Positions 8,560 through 16,950 of a stretch of 24,225 nucleotides of DNA are shown here, in pieces. The stretch's first letter is position 1; each line of letters opens with the position of its first letter. Source of the stretch: Methanoregula sp. (GTDB lineage Archaea; Halobacteriota; Methanomicrobia; Methanomicrobiales; Methanospirillaceae); the NCBI GenBank assembly GCA_003157895.1, contig PMKW01000057.1, forward strand, positions 1,484 to 25,708, in the 5' to 3' direction. The notes under the pieces were generated by a model. The model ran no database searches. It saw nothing but the letters and a program-made list of their open reading frames with translations, and was not told the DNA's origin. A program made the translations under genes and the position numbers.

Positions 8560-10641
8560 ATGTCATCAAAACCCGCGGCAGGACAAAACCTGCCCAACCA
8601 TCTCATCCGCGAGAAGAGCCCTTACCTGCAGCAGCATGTAAATAACCCCGTGGACTGGTACCCGTGGGGGGACGAAGCCTTCCGGCGCGCAACAAAAGAG
8701 CAGAAACCGATCTTCCTCTCCATCGGGTATGCAACCTGTCACTGGTGTCATGTGATGGCCCGTGAATCGTTTGAGGATTACGGAGTTGCCGCCCTCCTGA
8801 ACATGCATTTTATCGCGGTCAAGGTCGACCGGGAGGAGCGGCCGGATATCGACAGCATCTACATGACCGCCTGCCAGCAGATGACCGGGCAGGGCGGATG
8901 GCCTCTGACGATCATCATGACCCCCGACAAAAAACCGTTCTTTGCGGGTACTTATCTTCCCCGCAAAAGCCGGACCGGGATGACCGGCCTCGAAGAACTC
9001 CTCAGGAAGGTTGCCCGGCTCTGGCAGGAGAAGCAGGACACCCTTGTGGCGGCAGCAGAACAACTCACCGCCAGCCTGGCGGAAATCCCCGATCAACCCC
9101 CGGGAGAGACTGCCGACCGATCCCTTCTCCGGAATGGGTATGAAGAGATTGCTGCATCGTTCGATCCCGTGAACGGCGGATTTGGCGGGGCACCGAAGTT
9201 TCCAACGCCTACGAAGATCCTCTTCCTGTTGCGGTACTGGAAACGTACAGGTTCTGATCCGGCCCTCCGCATGGCTGAACAGACTCTCGATGCAATGTGC
9301 TGCGGGGGGATCCATGACCATCTGGGCGGCGGATTTCACCGGTATTCCACAGATACCGCGTGGCGTATACCGCATTTCGAGAAGATGCTCTATGACCAGG
9401 CACTCCTCCTCATGGCCTTCACGGAGGCATGGATGGCGACAAAAAATCCGGTGTACAGAAGGACAGCGGAAGCAATCATCGCCTACGTGGCCCGCGATCT
9501 CTCATCACCGGAAGGTGCATTCATATCTGCGGAGGATGCGGACAGTCCCGGCGGAGAGGGCGCATTTTATCTCTGGACAAAAAAAGAACTGGATGATATC
9601 CTCGGGCCTCGTGACGGTCCGTATGCCGCCGCTCTTTTTCATGTCCAAAAAGAAGGAAATTTCTTTTCGGCTGAAACGGGCCCCGGGAAAAATATCCTGT
9701 TCCTCAACCCGGGGAACGGGAACTGTCCGGAGGATGAGACCAGGATTACCGGTATACGGAACCGGCTCCTTGCAGGACGACAAAAGCGCCCGCGGCCACA
9801 GCGGGACGGAAAGATTCTTACCGACTGGAACGGCCTGATGATCGCAGCACTTGCACAATCCTCCCGTACTTTTGAAAACCCTGAATATTACCGTGCAGCA
9901 GAAACCGCGATGCACGTTATCCTTGGCCGGCTGCAGGTCCCCGACGGCGGACTCCTGCACCGCTATTGCGAAGGCGAAGCGGCAATTCCGGCATTTGCCG
10001 ATGATTACGCGTTCGTTATCCGGGCGCTCGTCGAACTCTACGAGACCAGCTTCGATCCTGCATGGCTTCAGAAAGCCCTGGACCTGGACCAATACCTTCG
10101 CCGGCATTTCTCCGATACCGGCGGTACCGGGTTTTTCACAACCTCCGATGAGGGGGAGGTTCTTATCACCCGTAAAAAAGAGGTCTATGACGGGGCACTT
10201 CCCTCCTGCAACTCCATGATACTCACAAACCTCGTCCTGCTGGGCCACCTGACCGGGGATCCGGTGCATGAAGAACAGGCTTCCGGTCTTGCAGACGCTT
10301 TCGCAGGAATTATCCGCATCTCCCCTTCAGCATACAGCGCATACCTGTGCGGCCTCGATCACCTCCTGGGTCCGGCATCAGATGTGGTCATTGCCGGAGA
10401 AGGATCTGATCCTGCTGCCGGGGAGATGATACGGATAGTCCGCGACAGGTATCTCCCGTCTGTTACTCTCCACTTCCGGACCCCGCAGGCATCTCCGGTC
10501 CTTGATGCGGTTGCACCGTTCACCCGGACAATGACCGGACAGAACGGTAAACCAACAGCATATGTCTGTACGGGACGAACCTGTTCTGTTCCCGTAACAA
10601 CAACGGAAGCACTCCAGGCGTTGCTCAGCGAAAAAAAGTAA
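8560..10641 (+). CDS. DUF255 thioredoxin-like / six-hairpin domain protein (YyaL family)
   Basis: A 693-residue cytosolic protein of the family that includes bacterial YyaL and human SPATA20. The N-terminal thioredoxin-fold domain (about 10-165) is highly conserved, including [24 protein letters not shown] and the redox-like pair Cys60-His-Trp-Cys63 in ATCHWCHVM. It is followed by [10 protein letters not shown] and a large alpha/alpha-barrel domain like N-acylglucosamine 2-epimerases (about 180-570), with [12 protein letters not shown] and [15 protein letters not shown]. The biochemical role is not established for the family, and annotation as a sugar epimerase or thiol-redox protein is by fold only. 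The ATG at 8560 has GGAG eight bases upstream. It is divergent from the M50-like gene and convergent with the next gene (8-base gap). Confidence 0.93.
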   Translation: MSSKPAAGQNLPNHLIREKSPYLQQHVNNPVDWYPWGDEAFRRATKEQKPIFLSIGYATCHWCHVMARESFEDYGVAALLNMHFIAVKVDREERPDIDSIYMTACQQMTGQGGWPLTIIMTPDKKPFFAGTYLPRKSRTGMTGLEELLRKVARLWQEKQDTLVAAAEQLTASLAEIPDQPPGETADRSLLRNGYEEIAASFDPVNGGFGGAPKFPTPTKILFLLRYWKRTGSDPALRMAEQTLDAMCCGGIHDHLGGGFHRYSTDTAWRIPHFEKMLYDQALLLMAFTEAWMATKNPVYRRTAEAIIAYVARDLSSPEGAFISAEDADSPGGEGAFYLWTKKELDDILGPRDGPYAAALFHVQKEGNFFSAETGPGKNILFLNPGNGNCPEDETRITGIRNRLLAGRQKRPRPQRDGKILTDWNGLMIAALAQSSRTFENPEYYRAAETAMHVILGRLQVPDGGLLHRYCEGEAAIPAFADDYAFVIRALVELYETSFDPAWLQKALDLDQYLRRHFSDTGGTGFFTTSDEGEVLITRKKEVYDGALPSCNSMILTNLVLLGHLTGDPVHEEQASGLADAFAGIIRISPSAYSAYLCGLDHLLGPASDVVIAGEGSDPAAGEMIRIVRDRYLPSVTLHFRTPQASPVLDAVAPFTRTMTGQNGKPTAYVCTGRTCSVPVTTTEALQALLSEKK

Positions 10642-10649
10642 GGGGAAAA

Positions 10650-11126
10650 TCAGAGGTTCTTGAGCGCAACAATATCTCTTACCCCGGCAAGTTTCCAGAC
10701 CAGGGAGCGCTCCTCCTCTGCAATGGCAACAGGCGCGTCCAGGGGCGAATGGCCGAGCGCGGCAAGGATGTTGCAGGAAAGGTTGCGCTCCACGATCAGG
10801 TCCACAAATTTTTCCCGGATAATCTTCTTCTCGATAGAATCGGTAACTTCTTCGAGATATCCCTGAAGGGTCACGAACGTGTAAGTGGAGAGATCTTTTG
10901 TGTATTTCTCGATCTCTACCGAGGCATAGGGACTCTTGCGGAAATGCTCGATCTTCTTGCCGTATTTTGTCGAGAGGAAGTACAGGAACGATCCGTCAAA
11001 AACATACAGGAACGGAGCAATATAAGGATATTTCTCGCCCTGGAACGCGATCCGGCAAACGTATCCCCGTTCGATCAGCTTATCATATTCCACTTTGTCT
11101 GCCCGCGGGATCCTGATGATATCCAT
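10650..11126 (-). CDS. Pyridoxamine-phosphate-oxidase-like FMN-binding protein (NimA type)
   Basis: A 158-residue split-barrel flavoprotein, similar in pattern to the NimA/HugZ-like small flavin proteins. It opens with a short conserved segment (RGYVCRIAFQGEKYPYIAPF, residues about 20-39), followed by FLYFLSTKYGKKIEHFRKSP at about 48-67, where the flavin phosphate normally sits, and a strand TFVTLQGYLEEV. The usual activity is FMN-dependent reduction of small substrates, or simple flavin or heme binding. The true substrate is unknown. It follows the MBL-rhodanese gene on the same strand after 69 bases, but a palindrome and TATA-like sequence in the gap suggest its own promoter. Confidence 0.85.
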   Translation of the reverse strand: MDIIRIPRADKVEYDKLIERGYVCRIAFQGEKYPYIAPFLYVFDGSFLYFLSTKYGKKIEHFRKSPYASVEIEKYTKDLSTYTFVTLQGYLEEVTDSIEKKIIREKFVDLIVERNLSCNILAALGHSPLDAPVAIAEEERSLVWKLAGVRDIVALKNL

Positions 11127-11153
11127 AGACTCTCACACACCGTTCCCACCATA

Positions 11154-11169
11154 AAAAGATAAATCTTTT
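11154..11169. promoter_or_regulatory. 16-bp perfect palindrome at the promoter of the flavoprotein gene
   Basis: The sequence AAAAGATAAATCTTTT reads the same on both strands. It is centred about 35 bases before the ATG at 11126 and lies where the TATA element for a short-leader transcript would be. It could be the TATA/BRE region itself or a repressor site overlapping it. The palindrome is certain; its function is inferred. Confidence 0.45.
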
Positions 11170-11195
11170 CAATTGACGGCGGGATAAAAAAAAGG

Positions 11196-12563
11196 TCAGT
11201 GCTCGACCCGGAAACCGGCCTGTTTCCATGCCGTTATGCCTCCAAGGACATTGATGACCGTCTTGTAATGGTTCTGCGCGAGGATACTTGCTGCAAGGCT
11301 CCCCTTATAACCGGCATCGCAATAGACGAATATGGGTTCATTTACCGGAATTTCCTCGAGATGGAATGGAAGTTCCCCGACATAGATGTGATGTGATGTG
11401 CGGATATGGCCAATAGCGCGCCTGTTCCGGATATCCCGCACATCGAGAATGAACGGGGTGTCGCAGTCGATCTGCGCTTTGAGTTCCTGCACGGAACACG
11501 CCCCAATGGTACCGATCTCCCCCGCACTCTTGTACCAGGCTGCAATTCCCCCGGCAAGGATCCCGGTAACATTGTCATATCCCATCCGGAAGAGCTGGCG
11601 GGTTACCTGCTCAGGGTTCTGGTTATAGTCATCGATGATAACGACAGGATCCTCGTACGTGAGGACCCAGCCGGCATAGGACGAGATCCCGCCGCGCCAG
11701 AGTGAGATGCTGCCGGGGATGTGGCCGCAGGCAAAACCAGCAGGTGCCCGGATATCGAGGATCTGGCACCCGGTTTTCCGGAGATGGTCCAGTCCGGGAA
11801 CCGTGAGGAGGTGAAGGAGCGGCGGATTGTGCAGCAAGGGGACGCCCTCCCGGTTGAACCGTTCCATGGTGCGGAAGTAGGGTGGCAGGTAAGGTGATTC
11901 TGTTCTCCGTACGGAAACAAATTCTTCCCTCCCCATCCGGATTAAAGGGTTTGTGGCTTTCTCGTAACCGGTGGTTGTGAACGGATGGTCCGCAATCTCG
12001 CTGCCGCAGACGGATCCTGCGCCGTGGGCAGGACAGAGGATTGCTCCGTCGCCAAGCGGGAGGATCTTCTGCGCGATACTGTCATAGATCTTTTTTGCCA
12101 TCTCCTCTTTTCTGGCATCGCCGAAAAAATCCGTCCGCGCAATATCTCCGGCAAAGATGGTGTCACCGCAGAATACCAGATACGGAGCCTCCCCGCTCTT
12201 CTGGTCGCGGACAACAAGGGAGATACTCTCCTCGGTATGCCCGGGAGTCTCGAGAACCTGGAGGGACAGAGACCCGAACGTGAAAATATCACCGTCATGC
12301 ACCGCATTCCCGTACGCAAAATCCATTGCCGCCCCGTGAAAAATCTCTGCCCCGCACTGCTGCGCCAATGCAAGAGAGCCGATACAATAGTCCTCATTGC
12401 GGTGGGTCTCAAAGATATGCGTGATAGTGCAGGCATTCCGGGCTGCAATTTCGAGATAGATATCACTGTCCCGCCGGGGATCGATGACCGCTGCTTTTCC
12501 TGCATCACCGATGATGTACGAGTTGTGAGCAAGACCTTCGGAAAATACCCGTTCGAACAACAT
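11196..12563 (-). CDS. Persulfide dioxygenase-like MBL protein fused to two rhodanese domains (CstB-like)
   Basis: A 455-residue sulfur-metabolism protein with three domains. Residues 1-240 are a metallo-beta-lactamase fold of the ETHE1/persulfide-dioxygenase type. The usual THxHxDH motif is THRNEDY (53-59). The three residues that bind the single iron in ETHE1 are nevertheless kept: His54, His109 in ETPGHTEES and Asp134 in FCGDTIF. Residues 258-348 are a rhodanese domain without the active-site Cys (IIDDYNQN), a pseudo-rhodanese. Residues 356-452 are a rhodanese with Cys415 in YCDAGYKGS. The same order occurs in staphylococcal CstB, which oxidises persulfides to thiosulfate. Expected role: handling sulfane sulfur in the cytosol. 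GGATGAGACC just before the ATG is a plausible binding site for the ribosome. Confidence 0.88.
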   Translation of the reverse strand: MLFERVFSEGLAHNSYIIGDAGKAAVIDPRRDSDIYLEIAARNACTITHIFETHRNEDYCIGSLALAQQCGAEIFHGAAMDFAYGNAVHDGDIFTFGSLSLQVLETPGHTEESISLVVRDQKSGEAPYLVFCGDTIFAGDIARTDFFGDARKEEMAKKIYDSIAQKILPLGDGAILCPAHGAGSVCGSEIADHPFTTTGYEKATNPLIRMGREEFVSVRRTESPYLPPYFRTMERFNREGVPLLHNPPLLHLLTVPGLDHLRKTGCQILDIRAPAGFACGHIPGSISLWRGGISSYAGWVLTYEDPVVIIDDYNQNPEQVTRQLFRMGYDNVTGILAGGIAAWYKSAGEIGTIGACSVQELKAQIDCDTPFILDVRDIRNRRAIGHIRTSHHIYVGELPFHLEEIPVNEPIFVYCDAGYKGSLAASILAQNHYKTVINVLGGITAWKQAGFRVEH

Positions 12564-12637
12564 GTGGTCTCATCCTGTGTGGGAATACATCTTCGTCTTG
12601 TAAAAAGGTTGGGGTAAAAGCAGGGGTAAAACGATAC

Positions 12638-13945
12638 CTATTCCCCGGCATACCGGAAGAGGATTGGCGTGGTATCGCCCGATATCTCCCGTTCTTTAAT
12701 CCGCTGCACGATCTCGTGCAGGCTGACAGGCTTATAACCGATGACTTCTGCACTGACATTGACCCGGCGCCCGGTAAAGTTCATGAACGGGTAATTACGG
12801 AGATCGTTGTTATGGTGGTGCCCGTGGATGACCCAGCCGTCAAATGACGGGGGGGCATCCGCCGGATCGTGGATCAAGAGGAATTTTTTACCCTCGTATT
12901 CTGTTTCAATAAACAAAACCGCTCCGGTGTCCGGGTCATCATGGTTCCCGCGGATAAAGATGATATCCCCGCGGAGCCGTTTCCGGTACTGCATGGCCGG
13001 TTCAGACACTGGTCCATATCGCAGGTCCCCAAGGCAATAAATCCTGGTTTTTGGCCCGATGGTATAATTCCAGTTTTTTATAAGCACGTGATCCATTTCC
13101 CCGCTGTCGGAAAAAAGGAACGGGCGCGAGCAGTAGCGGATGATATTGGCGTGGCCCAGGTGCAGATCTGCGATCAGGAAAACATCATCCGGATGTGAAT
13201 GTTCGGGATCCTGGTGCTCGAACCCGGCATGGTGACGGAACTGCAAAAGAGTTTTCTGCCACAGGGCAGTGCTGTGGCGGTGATCCCCGTATACCCACCG
13301 TTTTTCGATAAGATCATATTCTGCAAGGATTGCCTCCTCCCGCATGACCGTGATCCGGATCCCCGTTTCATCGAGCAGGACCGGGGGGATGGGGCGGACG
13401 GGTTTTTCACGGGTTATACCCATGAGAAATTTCTGGAGCAGCCCGGGTTTTTCCTTCCGCACCCCTTCCTGCCCCGGGTTTTGTACCTGGCCGGTGAGTT
13501 GTGAAAAGACTGCCGATGCCTGGCCGGATCCGAGGCGGTTTGCTATCGTGACATGGAACCATTTCTGATCCGGTTCCTTATCATAAGCATTCTGGCTTGT
13601 GGTGAGGGGAGAGAGGACGTTCGCAATATCGCGGGTGAGCTGCCGGAGCGGTTCTGACGCCCGTACAGGAAACGCAATCACGCAACCGTGCATGCCATCC
13701 CGCTTTTCCCAGCCATCAATAAGGAATGGGACCGGATCAGAGGAGACGGCAACACGCGCGATTGCATCAAGCATCTGCCGGCTACTGACACCCTCGTTCA
13801 GGGTCAGGGGGCCAAACAGGGTCACGTGGGGGTGCAGCTCAAGAAATTCCCCTATCCCGAAATTGCGCGCAATTTCATGGGTAATTTTCCTGATACGCCA
13901 TTTTGTCCGGGAGAGCCGGATCTCAACGAGGTACGTGGAGTCCAT
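12638..13945 (-). CDS. 2H phosphoesterase fused to calcineurin-like phosphoesterase
   Basis: A 435-residue fusion. Residues 1-140 are a 2H (LigT/2'-5' RNA ligase-like) phosphoesterase with both His-x-Thr motifs: HVTL (His40) and HVTI (His131). Residues 150-245 are a linker with an extra beta-rich part around GIRITVMREEAILAEYDLIE. Residues 253-415 are a calcineurin-like metallophosphoesterase with all metal motifs: DLHLGH (Asp260, His262), GDLRYG (Asp307), GNHDD (Asn334, His335), LLIHD (His359) and HGHHHN (374-379). 2H enzymes open cyclic 2',3' phosphates or cut 2'-5' bonds, and the second domain removes phosphates or cuts diesters, so the two could act in sequence on RNA ends or cyclic nucleotides. 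That is inference. The gene stands alone, divergent from the HAD gene. Confidence 0.88.
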   Translation of the reverse strand: MDSTYLVEIRLSRTKWRIRKITHEIARNFGIGEFLELHPHVTLFGPLTLNEGVSSRQMLDAIARVAVSSDPVPFLIDGWEKRDGMHGCVIAFPVRASEPLRQLTRDIANVLSPLTTSQNAYDKEPDQKWFHVTIANRLGSGQASAVFSQLTGQVQNPGQEGVRKEKPGLLQKFLMGITREKPVRPIPPVLLDETGIRITVMREEAILAEYDLIEKRWVYGDHRHSTALWQKTLLQFRHHAGFEHQDPEHSHPDDVFLIADLHLGHANIIRYCSRPFLFSDSGEMDHVLIKNWNYTIGPKTRIYCLGDLRYGPVSEPAMQYRKRLRGDIIFIRGNHDDPDTGAVLFIETEYEGKKFLLIHDPADAPPSFDGWVIHGHHHNNDLRNYPFMNFTGRRVNVSAEVIGYKPVSLHEIVQRIKEREISGDTTPILFRYAGE

Positions 13946-14229
13946 AGGTAGAGACGGTTATTTTCATTTCCTGTTGGTGCTGCAAGGTTAAATTTATGGG
14001 GGGAAATCTCTCTACAGGGGATCGTCCTTTTTTACTGTAATGAATTATGAGATCGTCCCGGATACAGGTTATGTGATAACGGTTTTAAAACCTGGACATG
14101 CGATCACCGTCAGTAACCCACGGTATCATGCATTTTTCATGTGTATTCCTGTTTTATTTTTTCCGGCAGGAGCGCAAACACCTGACATAACCGATATTCT
14201 CATGCGGGATCCATTCTATACAGGTACCT

Positions 14230-14967
14230 GTGAAAAAAAACAGCACCCTTGAAGATCCTTCAGCAATCAGACATAAGGATAATAATTGTTTGTCCTCAAA
14301 ACCAGTACGGGCTCTTTTATTCGATATGGACAATACGCTGTTCGACCTTGTCGGGGCACAGATGGCAGCCTGCCGGGCGGTCTCGCGGTCACTGGGTGTG
14401 ATGGAAGATGATCGGCTCTTTGAATATTTTCTCCGGCCTGTACGCGGATTTGAATCCCATGAGAATATTCTCGACTTCATGCTGGACCGGGGGATACCCG
14501 TTTCAGGATTATACGATACTGCACGGCGCATGTACGAACAGGAAAAAATCCGCGCTATTACGCCGTACCCGGGAGTTGTCGATACCCTCAATATGATCCG
14601 AAATCTGGGACTCCCTATGGGGATCATCACCGATGCACATTCCCGCGATGCTGTTATGCGCCTCCAGAAGACAGAGTTATTACCCTATTTCTGCTGCATG
14701 GTCACGTATGACATGGTGCGGGTAAAAAAACCCGCACCTGAGCCCTTCATCGTTGCCCTTGACATGCTCAGAACCACGACCGACGAAGTGCTGCTGGTGG
14801 GGGACAGCCCGCGGCGTGATATCGAACCCGCAAAAAAACTTGGCTTCCGAACCGTGTATGCCCGGTACGGGGACCGGTTTTCTGATGACCGCTCATCAGT
14901 TCAGGCAGATTACACCCTTAATACCATGGCGGAATTACCGGAAATACTCTCCGGCCTGCTGGAATGA
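14230..14967 (+). CDS. HAD-superfamily phosphatase
   Basis: A HAD hydrolase of about 225-245 residues depending on the start. All four motifs are present: DMDNTLFD (Asp32, Asp34), the Thr of GIITDAH (Thr134), Lys in VKKPAPEP (166-167), and GDSPRRDIEPA (Asp192, Asp197). A helical cap lies between motifs I and II (about 40-115), as in subclass I phosphoglycolate-type phosphatases. The substrate is unknown. Archaeal relatives are often labelled glyceraldehyde-3-phosphate or phosphoglycolate phosphatase without proof. The longest start is a GTG at 14230 with a weak ribosome site. A TTG at 14290, with AAGGAT about ten bases upstream and an N-terminus MSSKPVRALLFDMD, would match the usual family start better. 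Confidence 0.88.
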   Translation: MKKNSTLEDPSAIRHKDNNCLSSKPVRALLFDMDNTLFDLVGAQMAACRAVSRSLGVMEDDRLFEYFLRPVRGFESHENILDFMLDRGIPVSGLYDTARRMYEQEKIRAITPYPGVVDTLNMIRNLGLPMGIITDAHSRDAVMRLQKTELLPYFCCMVTYDMVRVKKPAPEPFIVALDMLRTTTDEVLLVGDSPRRDIEPAKKLGFRTVYARYGDRFSDDRSSVQADYTLNTMAELPEILSGLLE

Positions 14968-15077
14968 ATGAGTCAGTATGTGCAGGGTCTGTCTGGTATT
15001 CCGGGCATACAGGATATCCGTTATGCGATAACAGCATAGGACCTGGCGGGCAGTCCCGTCTTAATGGCTGACCACAA

Positions 15078-15085
15078 CTTAAAAA
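15078..15085 (+). promoter_or_regulatory. TATA-like box of pdaD, leaderless transcript likely
   Basis: The A/T-rich CTTAAAAA is centred about 27 bases before the ATG at 15109, the normal archaeal distance from TATA box to transcription start. No ribosome site precedes that ATG. A leaderless mRNA starting at or next to 15109 explains both facts and argues against the longer in-frame start at 15064, which would lie upstream of the TATA box. Confidence 0.5.
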
Positions 15086-15108
15086 GGCAGGAAAAAAGTA
15101 TTCTAAGT

Positions 15109-15663
15109 ATGTTCGTTCCGCAAAGGGTTCCGCAAAGGATCTTTTTCACCAAGGGCGTTGGCGTTCATAAAGACCGTCTGGCATCCTTTGAACTTGCGCT
15201 CCGGAAGGCGGGTGTAGAGAAATGCAATCTGGTGTATGTGTCCAGCATTTTTCCTCCTAACTGCAAACAGATATCAAGAAAAGAGGGACTGAAATGTCTC
15301 AAAGCCGGCGGAATCACGTATTGTGTCATGGCACGCAACGAGACCAATGAACCGAACCGGCTGGTCTCTGCTGCAATCGGTCTTGCCATGCCGAGCGTTG
15401 CCGAAGAATACGGATATCTCTCGGAACACCATGCATATGGCGAGACCGAAAAGAAGACCGGGGAGTATGCTGAAGACCTGGCAGCAACCATGCTTGCGAC
15501 AACGCTCGGTATCGAGTTCGATGTGAATGCCGCATGGTCCGAACGCGAACAGACCTATAAGGCCAGCGGAAAGATCATCAAGACCCAGAATACCTGCCAG
15601 TCCGCAGAGGGCGACAAGAACGGCCTCTGGACGACAACGATTGCGGTGGCGGTTTTTCTTTAA
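15109..15663 (+). CDS. pdaD: Pyruvoyl-dependent arginine decarboxylase
   Basis: A 184-residue PdaD, which makes agmatine from arginine for polyamines and agmatidine. The proenzyme cleaves itself between the two Ser of [10 protein letters not shown] (Ser45-Ser46), turning Ser46 into the pyruvoyl cofactor. The two chains then build a trimer. Other family marks are [25 protein letters not shown] and the C-terminal [11 protein letters not shown]. The ATG at 15109 is chosen because a TATA-like box sits about 27 bases before it. The in-frame ATG at 15064 would add 15 residues that look unrelated to the family. A T-rich stretch at about 15683-15690 may end transcription. Confidence 0.95.
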   Translation: MFVPQRVPQRIFFTKGVGVHKDRLASFELALRKAGVEKCNLVYVSSIFPPNCKQISRKEGLKCLKAGGITYCVMARNETNEPNRLVSAAIGLAMPSVAEEYGYLSEHHAYGETEKKTGEYAEDLAATMLATTLGIEFDVNAAWSEREQTYKASGKIIKTQNTCQSAEGDKNGLWTTTIAVAVFL

Positions 15664-15750
15664 TCTCTCAGAAAAAGGTATCCATTTTTTCCATTGGTTT
15701 GAAAAAAGGGTATAATCACATTTCAGCGATTAATTTTCTTGCTTTTAATG

Positions 15751-15803
15751 GACGCCCCCTTGCGCCAGCCCTGCCCCCATTGGGGCTCATGGCGCATGCG
15801 ATT
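15751..15803 (+). repeat. GC-rich hairpin repeat, copy 1
   Basis: A dispersed repeat of about 55 bases containing the arms GCGCCA and TGGCGC around an inner stem GCCCC-CATT-GGGGC. The same sequence, with a few changes that keep the inner stem, occurs in the opposite orientation at 23849-23905, and its left half occurs at 16053-16080. Sequence identity between distant intergenic sites marks it as a repeat family. Confidence 0.75.
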
Positions 15804-15840
15804 CATCTGAATTACCGGTATACCTGATCCTTGGTAATAC

Positions 15841-15900
15841 AACGTCATCGCAACCGGGGCGCCATAGCGGCGGGGCGAAGCCCCTGGAGCGTCAACGTTT
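15841..15900. repeat. Palindromic element with GGGGC-GAA-GCCCC hairpin
   Basis: A unit of about 58 bases whose ends are imperfect inverted repeats (AACGTcatCGC and GCGtcaACGTT) and whose right part holds the perfect hairpin GGGGC-GAA-GCCCC (15872-15884). It lies just downstream of repeat copy 1. I see no second copy in the window, so its repeat nature is inferred from its structure and company. Confidence 0.4.
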
Positions 15901-16020
15901 TTAGTCCCTGATCAGGAACACTTTTTCAATCTGAATTTTGGAACAATATTCTGACCATAATTTCTCTCGTTATTTCCTTTACGAGTTGGTAGTTAAAACG
16001 GCACTATACCCTAAAAAAAG

Positions 16021-16142
16021 TGCTCTGGAGATATCCTCTTTTCCGGTGATAACAGCCCCCCTTTGCGCCAACCCTGCCCCAAAGGGGGACGGGGGGTAAG
16101 AAGGGGGTTTTGGGATGTGAGAAACAGGTTTTCTCCAAAGCA
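16021..16142. mobile_element. MITE-like element with inverted ends, short copy
   Basis: A 122-base element. The left end TGCTCTGGAGATATC pairs with the complement of the right end (TGCTTTGGAGAAAAC), 12 of 15 matches, and similarity continues inward. From the left end, about 60 bases align with the longer element at 23707-23936 read on the minus strand, including GCGCCAACCCTG. No transposase is encoded and no clear target duplication is visible. Confidence 0.55.
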
Positions 16143-16186
16143 GATATTTCATAAAAAGAGATAGAGAGAAAAATTCTCTCTTAACC

Positions 16187-16948
16187 TTACACCCGCTCTT
16201 GTGCCATCTCACGTATCCTCTCCGCCAGTTCCCGCACCGCAACCCATGCCGGGCTTTCCGGGGGAACAAGTGAAACCGGCGTTGCTGAAAGGTCTGCCTG
16301 TTCGATTGCCGGATCCTCGGGAATAACTGCTATCGGGTGCCCGGCACCTATATCCACCGGTGCGGTGCCGCTCCGGAACCGGTTGAACACGATCTGGATC
16401 TTCTCATTCTCAAGACCCAGCTGCGTGGCAATCTCCCGGATGCGGGCAATGGTACGAAGCCCCCGTGCACCGGGGTCGCTGACAATGAGGAGAAGGTCCG
16501 GCCTGCCAATGGTCCCCCGTGCGATGTGTTCCATGCCTGCTTCGGTATCGATAACGATGAAATGATAATCGCGTTCGAGTTCCCCCATGCACTCGGACAG
16601 GAGGTCGTTGGCAAAGCAGTAACAACCGCTTCCCTCCGGCCGGCCCATGGCTATCAAGTCGAAACCTTCAGATTCCACCAGCGCCTGACGGAAACGGTAA
16701 CGTACATAATCGTGCCGGTTCATGCCCGGCGGGATAGTGCGGGTGAACGCCTCTTCCCGCATACTGCCCATGGTCTCGCGGACAGTAATTCCGAGGGCTT
16801 CGTGCAGGTTTGCATTCGGGTCGGCATCGACCGCAAGAACCGGCGTTTCTCCCAGGGTGATAAACGAGCGGATGAGGAGCGAGCTGACTGTCGTCTTTCC
16901 GGTACCACCTTTGCCGGAAACAGCGATCGTGAACGGCTTTTTGGGCAT
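16187..16948 (-). CDS. CooC-like nickel-insertion ATPase
   Basis: A 253-residue MinD/SIMIBI-class ATPase of the CooC/AcsF type. It has the deviant Walker A GKGGTGKTTV near the N-terminus, the switch region VDADPNANL, and IDTEAGMEHIARG. The Cys-x-Cys of GSGCYCFAND (Cys109 and Cys111) is the metal-binding pair that CooC uses to hold nickel at its dimer interface. The expected role is ATP-driven maturation of a nickel enzyme, most likely carbon monoxide dehydrogenase/acetyl-CoA synthase. The ATG at 16948 is preferred because GGTG lies five bases before it. A GTG at 16954, overlapping the previous stop, is the alternative. It is the last gene of a three-gene operon. Confidence 0.88.
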   Translation of the reverse strand: MPKKPFTIAVSGKGGTGKTTVSSLLIRSFITLGETPVLAVDADPNANLHEALGITVRETMGSMREEAFTRTIPPGMNRHDYVRYRFRQALVESEGFDLIAMGRPEGSGCYCFANDLLSECMGELERDYHFIVIDTEAGMEHIARGTIGRPDLLLIVSDPGARGLRTIARIREIATQLGLENEKIQIVFNRFRSGTAPVDIGAGHPIAVIPEDPAIEQADLSATPVSLVPPESPAWVAVRELAERIREMAQERV

Positions 16949-16950
16949 AG

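Larger units (their letters stand above)
15664..16186. other. Gene-free stretch with palindromic repeats between pdaD and the CooC-like gene
   Basis: About 520 bases without a credible gene, at the convergent ends of pdaD and the CooC-like gene. It holds a GC-rich hairpin repeat (15751-15803), a second palindromic unit (15841-15900) and a short element with inverted ends (16021-16142), each listed separately. Remaining sequence is AT-rich, with T-runs near 15685 and 16000 that could end transcription. Confidence 0.7.

Noticed and set aside
14040..14252. A 70-residue plus-strand ORF in the gap before the HAD gene
   Set aside because: It has a possible upstream TATA element, but no motif or ribosome site, and it overlaps the longer HAD start. 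The gap also holds the palindrome GGTTTTAAAACC at 14081-14092, so a regulatory region is the simpler reading.
15751..16142. CRISPR array
   Set aside because: The repeats are few, differ in length and orientation, and are not evenly spaced; they are dispersed hairpin elements.
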